DNA of 64,000 nucleotides from positions 310,001-374,000 of the forward strand of contig NC_014923.1 in the NCBI RefSeq assembly GCF_000185905.1, read 5' to 3'. This DNA comes from Mesorhizobium ciceri biovar biserrulae WSM1271. GTDB lineage: Bacteria > Pseudomonadota > Alphaproteobacteria > Rhizobiales > Rhizobiaceae. How positions within the stretch are numbered: position 1 is the first letter of the stretch; every line of letters begins with the position of its first letter. A program made the translations under genes and the position numbers. A model generated the notes under the pieces. The model had not been told where the DNA came from, did not search any database, and saw only the letters and a program-made list of their open reading frames with translations. Of this stretch, positions 17,411-25,275 are shown one piece after another.

Positions 17411-18085
17411 ATGGACCTGGATCCTTCGACGCTCAATCGGGCTCTTCCGCTCCGCGATCAGATCTACCACAAGATCCGCAACCTGATCGTCGTCGGGCAG
17501 CTGAAGCCGGGAGAGGTCATCAACGAGGTCGCCATCGCGGAGGCCCTGGGGGTGTCTCGCACCCCCGTTCGCGAAGCGGTCAAGCGCATCAGCGACGAGG
17601 GCCTGGTCAAGATCCTGGCGCAGACCGGCACCTATGTTGCTCCGATCAGCCGGGCCGACCTGGAAGAAGCCTATGTCATCCGGCGGGCACTGGAGATGGA
17701 AAGCGCCCGACGCGCGGCCGCCAAGTTCACGGCGGCAGCCAGCGAATTGCTGGAAGACAACATGGCGGCGCACCGGCTTGCCATATCCCGCGGCAGATAT
17801 GCCACCGCGATACAACTCGACGATGTCTTCCACCGCACCATAGCCGAGATCTGCGGCCTGCCGATGATCTGGAGAGCCGTCGACATCTCGAAGGCACAGA
17901 TGGATCGCGGGCGCTATCTCGCTATCCCAAGACCGGGTTATGGCGAACAGACGATCGAGCAGCACGAGGCCATTTTCGACGCGCTGAAGCGCCACGACGC
18001 CGAGGGTGCGGCACGGGCCATGGAACATCATCTCGAGACGTCGTTCCGCAACACGCTCGAAGTCGCCGCCGACCTTCTCGGCTGA
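17411..18085 (+). CDS. GntR-family (FadR/FCD subfamily) transcription regulator of sugar cassette 1
   Basis: 224 residues. The N-terminal winged helix has I-N-E-V-A-I-A-E-A-L-G-V-S-R-T-P-V-R-E-A near residues 37-56, the classic GntR recognition helix. The C-terminal FCD domain carries probable metal/ligand residues (D-D-V-F-H, Q-H-E-A-I-F, M-E-H-H). It likely binds a sugar acid or keto-deoxy acid from the pathway encoded beside it and controls the importer operon, itself and the dehydratase unit. Only 19 bases separate it from the mutarotase gene, so the two are cotranscribed. Confidence 0.88.
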   Translation: MDLDPSTLNRALPLRDQIYHKIRNLIVVGQLKPGEVINEVAIAEALGVSRTPVREAVKRISDEGLVKILAQTGTYVAPISRADLEEAYVIRRALEMESARRAAAKFTAAASELLEDNMAAHRLAISRGRYATAIQLDDVFHRTIAEICGLPMIWRAVDISKAQMDRGRYLAIPRPGYGEQTIEQHEAIFDALKRHDAEGAARAMEHHLETSFRNTLEVAADLLG

Positions 18086-18104
18086 AGCCCCGCGAGCAAC
18101 CAGC

Positions 18105-18434
18105 ATGCAAAGAATGGGACTTTGTATCGGCGTGAAAGCCGAGGCGATCGCGGACTACAAGCGCGTCCACGCCGCCGTCTGGCCCGAAGTGCTCGACGTC
18201 ATCAGCCGCGCCAACATCCGCAACTATTCGATCTTCCTGCGCGAACCGGAGAACCCTCTGTTCGCCTGCTGGGAGTATCACGGCAGCGACTTCGCCAAGG
18301 ATGCAGCGCGGATGAGCGAGTCGCCGGCCATGCGCAAATGGTGGGAACTGTGCGGCCCCATGCAGACGCCGCTGCCGACGCGCGCCGACGGCGAATGGTG
18401 GGCGGCCATGGAAGAGGTCTTCCATCTCGATTGA
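18105..18434 (+). CDS. rhaM: L-rhamnose mutarotase family protein
   Basis: 109 residues, the normal RhaM size (about 104). Conserved features: Y-K-R-V-H-A-A-V-W-P-E-V near residue 18 with the catalytic His, N-Y-S-I-F-L, C-W-E-Y-H, and a C-terminal W-W-x-x-M-E-E-V-F-H-L-D. RhaM interconverts alpha and beta anomers of L-rhamnose; some members act on L-fucose. Starting at ATG 18105 or at ATG 18114 makes little difference. Its place with a sugar importer, dehydratase and SDR points to a deoxyhexose as substrate, though no rhamnose isomerase or kinase is present. Confidence 0.83.
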   Translation: MQRMGLCIGVKAEAIADYKRVHAAVWPEVLDVISRANIRNYSIFLREPENPLFACWEYHGSDFAKDAARMSESPAMRKWWELCGPMQTPLPTRADGEWWAAMEEVFHLD

Positions 18435-18541
18435 CCAGAACGTTATCGGGCAGTCGCTTCCCGGATATGCCCCAACGACGTGGCGACCGGTCCGTCTTTC
18501 ATGACGACCTCATCCAGTCTCCGGCCTTGACCTCTGACATT

Positions 18542-18553
18542 CTATTATACTAG
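18542..18553 (-). promoter_or_regulatory. candidate GntR operator, copy 3
   Basis: On the minus strand reads CTAGTATAATAG; the plus strand contains a 10-base perfect palindrome ATACTAGTAT at 18547-18556. It lies 64 bases before the uxaA-type start and is nearly identical to the copy before the importer operon, suggesting that one GntR protein controls both units. Confidence 0.5.
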
Positions 18554-18616
18554 TATTCCAAATCATTTCTTGTCTCTCGACCTCCTGTCGCGGAGAACTT
18601 TTTCAGAGTTTGGGTC

Positions 18617-20128
18617 ATGGCGCGGTTCATCAAGCTTTCGGGGGCCGACAACATTCTTCTGGCGGTCGATCCGTTGAAGATCGGCGAAAAAGCCGGTGAC
18701 GTGGCTGCCAGGGCACGCATACCGCGCGGGCACAAAATGGCCTTGCGCGACATCGGCTCGGACCAGCCGATCGTGAAATACGGCCAGACCATCGGTTTTG
18801 CGCGGGAACCAATCGTCGCCGGCGACTGGGTTCACGAGCACAATGTGTATCTGCGAAATTTCGAACGCGACTACGTCTTCGGCACGAATACCAGGCAAAC
18901 CGAGATCGTTGCCGAGGCCGAGCGCGCTACTTTCATGGGTTACCGCCGGCCGGGCGGCAAGGTGGGCACGCGCAACTTCATTGCCGTCCTGACCTCGGTG
19001 AACTGCTCTGCCAGCGTCGCCCGGTTCATCACCGACGAGGTCAACCGGTCTGGCATCCTGCGCGACTATCCCAATGTCGACGGTATCATCGCACTCGTCC
19101 ACGGCACTGGCTGCGGCATCGACACCAAGGGTCCCGCTTACGACCTGTTGAAAAGGACGCAATGGGGCTTTGCCACGAACCCCAATATCGGCGGCGTGCT
19201 GATGGTCGGACTCGGCTGCGAAGCGTTCCAGATCCCACGCTGGATGCAGTCGTACAACATCAAGGAGAGCACGATTTTCCGCACGATGACCATCCAGGAA
19301 ACCGGCGGTACGCGAAAGACGGTCGAGGCTGGCGTGAAGGCGATCGTCGACATGCTGCCTACGGTGAACGCCGCCGAAAGGACGCCGCAACCAGCCTCCG
19401 AACTGGTGCTTGCGCTGCAATGCGGCGGATCGGACGGTTACTCCGGCATCAGCGCCAATCCGGCACTAGGTGCTGCGGTGGACCTGCTTGTCGGGCAAGG
19501 CGGTACGGCGGTGCTCTCGGAGACGCCCGAGATCTATGGCGCCGAACATCTCCTCGCCTTGCGCGCCGAGAGCCGCGCGGTGGGCGAAAAGCTGATCGAA
19601 CGCATCCGCTGGTGGGAGGATTATACCGCCAGGCACGACATGGAGATGAACAACAACCCTTCGCCCGGCAACAAGCTGGGTGGGTTGACGACCATCCTGG
19701 AGAAATCGCTCGGCGCTTCCGCCAAGGGCGGCACCACCAATCTGCGGGCGGTGCTGGAATATGCCGAGCCGATCAACGAGCGCGGCCTCGTCTTCATGGA
19801 TACGCCCGGCTACGACCCGGTCTCGGCCACCGGGCAGGTCGCCGGCGGCGCCAACATATTGTGCTTCACCACCGGCCGCGGTTCGGCCTTCGGCTGCAAG
19901 CCGACGCCCTCGATCAAGCTTGCCTCCAACACCTTCATCTTCGAGCAGATGCGCGAGGACATGGATATCAATTGCGGAGACATACTGGACGGCGTCTCGC
20001 TGGCCGAGAAGGGCGAGGAGATATTTGCCGAGATCCTGCGCGTCGCTTCCGGCGGGCGCACCAGGTCGGAAGCGCTCGGCTATGGCGACAACGAGTTCGT
20101 GCCATGGAGCCTTGGCGCGACCATGTAG
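18617..20128 (+). CDS. UxaA-family sugar-acid dehydratase (altronate/galactarate dehydratase-like)
   Basis: 503 residues combining the short N-terminal SAF domain (residues about 1-90, with A-V-D-P-L-K-I-G-E-K) and the large UxaA/GarD C-terminal domain. Key motifs: R-P-G-G-K-V-G-T-R-N near residue 111, H-G-T-G-C-G-I near 163, G-L-G-C-E near 198, C-G-G-S-D-G-Y-S-G near 275, T-G-R-G-S-A-F-G-C near 417. Family members are iron-dependent dehydratases for hexonates such as D-altronate. With a mutarotase and SDR beside it, the substrate is probably a 6-deoxy-hexonate or pentonate, but the sequence does not decide this. Confidence 0.83.
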   Translation: MARFIKLSGADNILLAVDPLKIGEKAGDVAARARIPRGHKMALRDIGSDQPIVKYGQTIGFAREPIVAGDWVHEHNVYLRNFERDYVFGTNTRQTEIVAEAERATFMGYRRPGGKVGTRNFIAVLTSVNCSASVARFITDEVNRSGILRDYPNVDGIIALVHGTGCGIDTKGPAYDLLKRTQWGFATNPNIGGVLMVGLGCEAFQIPRWMQSYNIKESTIFRTMTIQETGGTRKTVEAGVKAIVDMLPTVNAAERTPQPASELVLALQCGGSDGYSGISANPALGAAVDLLVGQGGTAVLSETPEIYGAEHLLALRAESRAVGEKLIERIRWWEDYTARHDMEMNNNPSPGNKLGGLTTILEKSLGASAKGGTTNLRAVLEYAEPINERGLVFMDTPGYDPVSATGQVAGGANILCFTTGRGSAFGCKPTPSIKLASNTFIFEQMREDMDINCGDILDGVSLAEKGEEIFAEILRVASGGRTRSEALGYGDNEFVPWSLGATM

Positions 20129-20133
20129 CGATC

Positions 20134-20159
20134 GCCGGCCTGCACAGGCCGGCCTTTAT
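20134..20159 (+). terminator. GC hairpin between uxaA-type gene and SDR gene
   Basis: An 8-base perfect stem (GCCGGCCT/AGGCCGGC) with loop GCAC at 20134-20153 is followed by CTTTAT, a short U-tract. It may be a weak terminator or attenuator reducing expression of the SDR gene, or an mRNA stabiliser. The U-tract is too poor for a confident terminator call. Confidence 0.4.
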
Positions 20160-20194
20160 CCCGGAAGTAGCTCAAACGGAAAGAACCGCTCGAC

Positions 20195-20941
20195 ATGAAC
20201 AGGATCGATCTTGACGGCCAGCACGCTGTGGTCACCGGTGGCGCCCAAGGCCTCGGCTTTGCGATGGCCAGGCGTTTCGTCGCTTCCGGCGCGACGGTCA
20301 GCTTGTGGGATCTCGATGAGGCCCGCCTCGAAACCGCCAAGAAGGAACTCGGCAACGCTGCCACGACAGAGATCGTGGACGTCGCCGATTGGACGTCGGT
20401 GGACGCGGCGCGCGCCAGGACCGAAGATCTGGCCGGCAAGATTTCCATTCTGGTCAATTCCGCCGGAATTGCCGGCCCTGCCGCCCCGCTCGACGTCTAC
20501 GACATCGAGACGTGGAAGAAGGTCATCGACGTCAACGTAAACGGTACGTTCTACGTCAATCGCGCCGTGGTTCCCGGAATGAAGGAGCGCAATTACGGAC
20601 GGATCGTCAACATCGCTTCGGTCGCCGGCAAGGAGGGCAACCCCAACGCCTCCGCCTATTCAGCCTCGAAGGCGGCGGTCATCGGCTTGACCAAGTCGCT
20701 CGGCAAGGAACTGGCGCAGTACGACATCGCCGTGAACTGCATCTCGCCGGCCACGGCACAGACGCGCATCCTCGAACAGCTGACGCCGGAGCACATCGAA
20801 TATATGCGCTCGCGCATTCCGCGCGGCCGCCTGCTGGAGGTCGACGAAGCCGCGGCGATGGTCGCCTGGCTCGTCTCCAAGGAGAACAGTTTCACGACCG
20901 CCTCCACGTTCGACCTGTCGGGTGGGCGGACGACCTATTGA
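20195..20941 (+). CDS. short-chain dehydrogenase of sugar cassette 1
   Basis: 248 residues. T-G-G-A-Q-G-L-G near residue 14 is the NAD(P)-binding loop, N-S-A-G-I-A near 87, and the catalytic set is S (I-A-S-V-A), Y-S-A-S-K near 155. It follows the dehydratase after 66 bases. In such cassettes SDRs oxidise either the free sugar (to a lactone) or the 2-keto-3-deoxy acid at C4. Asp after the beta-2 strand (L-W-D-L-D) favours NAD+. It ends 14 bases before the convergent operon of cassette 2. Confidence 0.82.
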   Translation: MNRIDLDGQHAVVTGGAQGLGFAMARRFVASGATVSLWDLDEARLETAKKELGNAATTEIVDVADWTSVDAARARTEDLAGKISILVNSAGIAGPAAPLDVYDIETWKKVIDVNVNGTFYVNRAVVPGMKERNYGRIVNIASVAGKEGNPNASAYSASKAAVIGLTKSLGKELAQYDIAVNCISPATAQTRILEQLTPEHIEYMRSRIPRGRLLEVDEAAAMVAWLVSKENSFTTASTFDLSGGRTTY

Positions 20942-20955
20942 AGGGCAGTTGCCGT

Positions 20956-21861
20956 TCAGCCAGGTAACCGACCGAGGCCAGCCGCAAAGCGCGCCACCAT
21001 CGCCACGCCGGTCTCGTTGGGCCGCATCGCCGGAGCCCGGTCGTGTATCGGGATGCCGGCACGGGCGCCGAACAACCGCTTGCCGTAGCAGATCAGGTTC
21101 TCGATGCCCTGCATGACGAAGACCGCTGCCGGCAGCATTCTTGCATACTCGGCCTCGGCCGTCGCTTCGTCACCGATCCGAAACGCATTGTAGGCGCGCA
21201 CGGCGAGGTCGATGCCATCAGGCGCCAGGATCATGCCGCGGCAACCGATGCGGAAATTGTCGATCAGTTCAAGGCCGCCGCGTCCGTTGAAAACGGGTAT
21301 CCGGCCTTCGGTGCGTTCGATCAATCCGGCAATGTCGGTGACAGGGCCTTCGCCCTTGATCAGCCTTATGTTGGGATGAAGCGTGACGAGTTCGCGGATC
21401 TCGTCCGATGACAGGCCGCGCCCGAAAAACGCCGGCGCGTTCTGGATCGCCACCGGCAGGTCGGTTGCCTCGGCGACGCGGCCGAAGAACCTGGTGTATT
21501 CCGGCGCACCATAGGATCCGACCGGCGGCGGCTGCAGGATCACCCAATCCGCTCCCACGCTTTCAGCATGGCGAAGCTGTGCCACCTGCTCAGCCACCGA
21601 AGCGCCGAAGATGGTGAAGGCAAGCGGCACTTTTCCAGCCGTATCTTCCGCCGTCCAGTCCATGATCGTCCGGCGCTCGGCCTCGGTCAGCTTGGCGACT
21701 TCCGTCGCCAGGCCGAGCGCCGCCATACCGTGCACGCCGGTCGCCAGGCAGATCTCGACTTGCCGACGCATCGCCGCGCGGTCCAGTTGTTCGTTCGCGT
21801 CAAAGAGCGCGTAGAGAATGGCGTGAATGCCGTGGAAATCGTCAGGCCGGAAATTGGGCAT
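20956..21861 (-). CDS. DHDPS/NAL-family enzyme, probable keto-deoxy-pentonate dehydratase or aldolase
   Basis: 301-residue (beta/alpha)8 protein of the dihydrodipicolinate synthase family. Lys169 in I-R-L-I-K-G-E-G is the Schiff-base lysine. The position of the usual catalytic Tyr (family motif Y-N-x-P) reads Q-N-A-P, so the Tyr is Gln. In oxidative L-arabinose pathways, L-2-keto-3-deoxyarabonate dehydratase belongs to this family, and the enzyme is encoded 11 bases after an arabonate-type dehydratase, which makes that role likely. Aldolase activity is the alternative. The Shine-Dalgarno GAGG precedes ATG 21861. It is the last gene of the araF operon. Confidence 0.78.
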   Translation of the reverse strand: MPNFRPDDFHGIHAILYALFDANEQLDRAAMRRQVEICLATGVHGMAALGLATEVAKLTEAERRTIMDWTAEDTAGKVPLAFTIFGASVAEQVAQLRHAESVGADWVILQPPPVGSYGAPEYTRFFGRVAEATDLPVAIQNAPAFFGRGLSSDEIRELVTLHPNIRLIKGEGPVTDIAGLIERTEGRIPVFNGRGGLELIDNFRIGCRGMILAPDGIDLAVRAYNAFRIGDEATAEAEYARMLPAAVFVMQGIENLICYGKRLFGARAGIPIHDRAPAMRPNETGVAMVARFAAGLGRLPG

Positions 21862-21872
21862 GCTGGTCGGCC

Positions 21873-23585
21873 TCAATGGCTTTCGCGTGGAATGGCGTGG
21901 CCACGGCATCCGACGAGAAAGTCGAGATCGGCGCCGCGGTCCGCCTGCAGGACACGGTCGACGTAGAGGCCCTGATAGCCGCCGCGCATCGCCGGGACGG
22001 GCGGTAGCCAGGATTCACGACGCCGCGCCAACTCCTGTGCCGACACGTCGAGATGCAGCTTCCTTGCTTCGACGTCGAGCTCGATGAAGTCGCCGCTCCT
22101 GACCAGCGCCAGCGGGCCGCCGATGGCGGCTTCGGGTGCGGCATGCAGCACGACGGTGCCGAAGGCGGTGCCGGACATGCGGGCATCGGAGATGCGGATC
22201 ATGTCGCGGACACCCTGCTTCAGCAGCTTCCGGGGCAGCGCCATGTTGCCGACCTCGGCCATCCCCGGATAGCCCTTGGGCCCGCAATTCTTCAGCACCA
22301 TGATCGACGCTTCGTCGACGTCGAGCGCGGGATCGTCGACGCGCGCCTTGTAGTCGTCGATGTCCTCGAAGGCGACGGCGCGGCCGCGATGCTTCATCAG
22401 GGCCGGTGACGCGGCTGACGGCTTGATGATGGCGCCGTCGGGCGCCAGATTGCCACGCAGCACCGCGATACCGCCATTGGGAGTAAGCGCCTTGTCGCGC
22501 GGGCGGATCACCTCGGGATTGTAGTTTTCAGCGTCACGGATGTTGTCGCGCACGGTCTTGCCGGTGACGGTCAGCACGTCGAGATCGAGCAGATCGCCAA
22601 TCTCCTTCATGACCGCCGGAATGCCGCCTGCGTAGCAGAAGTCCTCCATCAGGAAGCGGCCTGACGGCATCAGGTCGAGGATGGTCGGTACATCGCGGCC
22701 ATACCGATCCCAATCGTCCAGTGTCAGTTCGGTGCCGACGCGGCCGGCAATCGCCAGCAGATGCACGACCGCATTGGTCGAGCCGCCGATGGCACCATTG
22801 ACACGGATGGCGTTGGCGAAAGCTTCTTTCTTGAGGATGGCGGACGGGCGGAGATTCTCATTGACCATCTCGACGATGCGCCGCCCCGTCATGCGGGCGA
22901 TGCGACTGCGGCGCGCGTCGACCGCCGGATAGGCAGCGTTGCCCGGCAGCGCCAGGCCGAGCGCTTCGACCATCGAGGCCATGGTCGAGGCCGTGCCCAT
23001 GGTCATGCAATGACCCGGCGAGCGTGACATGGCACTCTCGGCATTAGCGAAATCCTGCTCGCTCATCACGCCGGCGCGGACATCCTCGGAGAATTTCCAG
23101 ACATCGGTGCCGGAACCTATCTCGCGGCCCTGGAAACGGCCATTGAGCATCGGCCCGCCGGAAATGACGATCGACGGCAGGTCGCAGGAGGCCGCGCCCA
23201 TGACCAGCGACGGGGTGGTCTTGTCGCAGCCTGCCATCAGCACGACACCGTCCATCGGATTGCCGCGGATCGCTTCCTCGACATCCATCGAGGCGAGATT
23301 GCGGAACAGCATCGCCGTCGGGCGCAGATTGGATTCGCCGCAGGAGAAGACCGGGAATTCCAGCGGCAGGCCGCCGGCTTCCAGCACGCCCGCCTTGATG
23401 TGCTCGATCAGGCCACGGAAATGCACGTGGCAAGGCGTGAATTCGGAGAAGGTGTTGCAGATGCCGATCACCGGGCGGCCGTCGAAGGCATCGTCGGGCA
23501 GGCCGTTGTTCTTCATCCAGCTGCGGTGAATGAAGGCGTCCTTGCCCTGCCCGCCGAACCAGTGCTGCGATCGTCTCTTGGTCAT
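21873..23585 (-). CDS. IlvD/Edd-family dehydratase, probable L-arabonate dehydratase
   Basis: 570 residues, matching L-arabinonate/D-xylonate dehydratases of this family. Begins M-T-K-R-R-S-Q-H-W-F-G. Cys ligands of the Fe-S cluster are visible in F-S-C-G-E-S, M-A-G-C-D-K-T-T-P and S-P-G-H-C-M-T-M-G-T-A-S, with G-G-S-T-N-A-V-V-H further on and D-A-R-M-S-G-T-A near residue 475. These features separate sugar-acid dehydratases from the branched-chain enzyme IlvD mainly by context: here sugar dehydrogenase, epimerase and araFGH. It would dehydrate L-arabonate, and possibly D-fuconate or D-galactonate. Start chosen at ATG 23585; the open frame upstream overlaps the SDR gene. Confidence 0.85.
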   Translation of the reverse strand: MTKRRSQHWFGGQGKDAFIHRSWMKNNGLPDDAFDGRPVIGICNTFSEFTPCHVHFRGLIEHIKAGVLEAGGLPLEFPVFSCGESNLRPTAMLFRNLASMDVEEAIRGNPMDGVVLMAGCDKTTPSLVMGAASCDLPSIVISGGPMLNGRFQGREIGSGTDVWKFSEDVRAGVMSEQDFANAESAMSRSPGHCMTMGTASTMASMVEALGLALPGNAAYPAVDARRSRIARMTGRRIVEMVNENLRPSAILKKEAFANAIRVNGAIGGSTNAVVHLLAIAGRVGTELTLDDWDRYGRDVPTILDLMPSGRFLMEDFCYAGGIPAVMKEIGDLLDLDVLTVTGKTVRDNIRDAENYNPEVIRPRDKALTPNGGIAVLRGNLAPDGAIIKPSAASPALMKHRGRAVAFEDIDDYKARVDDPALDVDEASIMVLKNCGPKGYPGMAEVGNMALPRKLLKQGVRDMIRISDARMSGTAFGTVVLHAAPEAAIGGPLALVRSGDFIELDVEARKLHLDVSAQELARRRESWLPPVPAMRGGYQGLYVDRVLQADRGADLDFLVGCRGHAIPRESH

Positions 23586-23599
23586 GATTTTCCCGGAAT

Positions 23600-24379
23600 T
23601 CAGGCTGGATGCTGGAGCTGGCTCAGCCCACCATCTACGACGAGCGTGGCCGCATTCATGAACGGGCACTCGTCGGAAATCATGAACACCGCAGCCAGCG
23701 CAATCTCGCGCGCCGTGGCGATGCGGCCGCCAGGATGTAGCGCCATGGTGTTGGCGCGTGCTGTGGCCAGATCGGCAAAGCTGTTCCAGTAGTCGATCGC
23801 CTTCTGGGTTTCGACATAGCCGGGCGCCAGCGCGTTCACGCGCACCCCTTGCGCCGCATATTCGAGCGCCAGCGATTTGGTCAGGCCGAGCAGCGCGTGC
23901 TTGGCGACCGGATAGGGAAAGGTGTGTGGGATGATGGTGAAGCTGTGCGTCGAGGCGATGTTGAGGATGGCGCCGCCGCCGCTCGCGATCATGCCCGGCA
24001 ACACCGCCTTGCTGCAATTCCAGGCGCCCTTGACGTTGACGTCGAAGTTGCGGTTCCATTCCTCCTCGGTCGCCTCGAGCGGCGTCGAGAACACATTGAC
24101 CCCGGCATTGTTGATCAGCGCGTTGATGGGGCCGATCTCGGCGGCCGCTTGGCTGACGACAGCGGCAATCGCGGCACCGTCGCTGATGTCGGCTGCCGCA
24201 TGCCCGACATGGCCGCGCGGCACGGCGAGGCCCGCGACGGTCTTGTCCAGCAGTGCGCCGTCGCGGTCGACCAGGAACAGTCTTGCGCCTTCGGCAAGGC
24301 AGGCCTCGGCGATCGCCAGCCCGATGCCTTGCGCGGCGCCGGTCAGGAAGATGCGTTTGCCGGAAAGGCGCTCAGCCAT
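23600..24379 (-). CDS. SDR-family sugar 1-dehydrogenase (arabinose/galactose type, probable)
   Basis: 259 residues. T-G-A-A-Q-G-I-G near residue 13 (cofactor loop), N-N-A-G-V-N near 90, catalytic S in I-A-S-T-H-S and Y-P-V-A-K near 152. It starts 8 bases inside the end of the aldose epimerase gene, so the two are coupled: epimerase would supply the beta anomer for oxidation to the aldonolactone. L-arabinose and D-galactose share configuration at C1-C4, so one dehydrogenase can serve both. No lactonase gene is visible in the cassette. Confidence 0.8.
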   Translation of the reverse strand: MAERLSGKRIFLTGAAQGIGLAIAEACLAEGARLFLVDRDGALLDKTVAGLAVPRGHVGHAAADISDGAAIAAVVSQAAAEIGPINALINNAGVNVFSTPLEATEEEWNRNFDVNVKGAWNCSKAVLPGMIASGGGAILNIASTHSFTIIPHTFPYPVAKHALLGLTKSLALEYAAQGVRVNALAPGYVETQKAIDYWNSFADLATARANTMALHPGGRIATAREIALAAVFMISDECPFMNAATLVVDGGLSQLQHPA

Positions 24380-25262
24380 GGTTGTCGCTCCAGTCGAAGA
24401 CGGTCATTGCGAATCTTGCTCTGAGAACCTCGCCGGGGGAAAGTACCTTGATCCCCATTGGGTCGGCATCGAAATGCTTCAACGCATTTGGGGTATGGCT
24501 CATCGGCTCCAGGCAGAAGAAGCTTCGGTCCGTGTCCGGCGCAAAGAGCATGTAGCGGTCGAGCTCCGCGTCCGCCTCGATGTCGATCCCCAGACAATGC
24601 TCCGGCCAGATGATGCGCGCGATGCCGCTCCACCCTTCGAAGCCATTGTTCAGCCAACGGTCGGGCAAATGGCGCGGCGTTGAGAAATCGACATCGTCGG
24701 CAATGGCGCTCCTGGACGCTGGAAGGTGCCCGTCGCGCTCTGTCCACCAGGTTTCGGCCGGCGCAAACAAGGTCGTCCGCGGCGTGCGCGGAAAGAATGG
24801 ATGGAAACCGAGGCCGAATGGCAGTGGAATGACGCCGGTATTTTCGACGGCAAGCCGGAGTTCCAGCCGCGCGCCGGCGAGCCGGAACGACTGTCGCGCA
24901 TGGTAGACATAGGGCGAGTCGACGCGGCGCGGCTGATCGAAGGCCAAATCGAGGCGGTCGACGCGATGCTCCTCGACCTTCCAATTCGCCTGCCAGCCGT
25001 CACCGTGAATATAGAAAGGATCAGTCGTGTTGGGCGCCAGCGTGAAGTTTTGACCGCCGCAGGAAAACGCATTGCCCTCGACGCGATTGCCGATCGGCAC
25101 CATCGGAAAGCAAGCGCAGTGCACAACGTCGAACTCGGCCTCGCCTTGGTAGGGACGCAGGAATGGCACCCCGTCGGCCGTATGGCCGTTGACGATTGCG
25201 CTGCCAGAGGGGCTGATCTCGACGCACAGCCGATTGCTTTCCAGTAGTATTCCAGCCGACAT
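24372..25262 (-). CDS. aldose 1-epimerase (mutarotase)
   Basis: 296 residues of the galactose mutarotase-like beta-sandwich family. Motifs: R-P-Y-Q-G-E-A near residue 37, H-G-D-G-W near 87, G-L-G-F-H-P-F-F near 150, and C-L-E-P-M-S-H near 262 with the terminal Glu expected as base. It is placed between the araH permease (13 bases) and the sugar dehydrogenase (8-base overlap). Confidence 0.85.
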   Translation of the reverse strand: MSAGILLESNRLCVEISPSGSAIVNGHTADGVPFLRPYQGEAEFDVVHCACFPMVPIGNRVEGNAFSCGGQNFTLAPNTTDPFYIHGDGWQANWKVEEHRVDRLDLAFDQPRRVDSPYVYHARQSFRLAGARLELRLAVENTGVIPLPFGLGFHPFFPRTPRTTLFAPAETWWTERDGHLPASRSAIADDVDFSTPRHLPDRWLNNGFEGWSGIARIIWPEHCLGIDIEADAELDRYMLFAPDTDRSFFCLEPMSHTPNALKHFDADPMGIKVLSPGEVLRARFAMTVFDWSDNHG

Positions 25263-25275
25263 GCCCTGCCCCGAC

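Noticed and set aside
21862-21909. Longer start of the DHDPS-family protein
   Set aside because: The extra Arg-rich codons overlap the end of the dehydratase gene and ATG 21861 has a Shine-Dalgarno.
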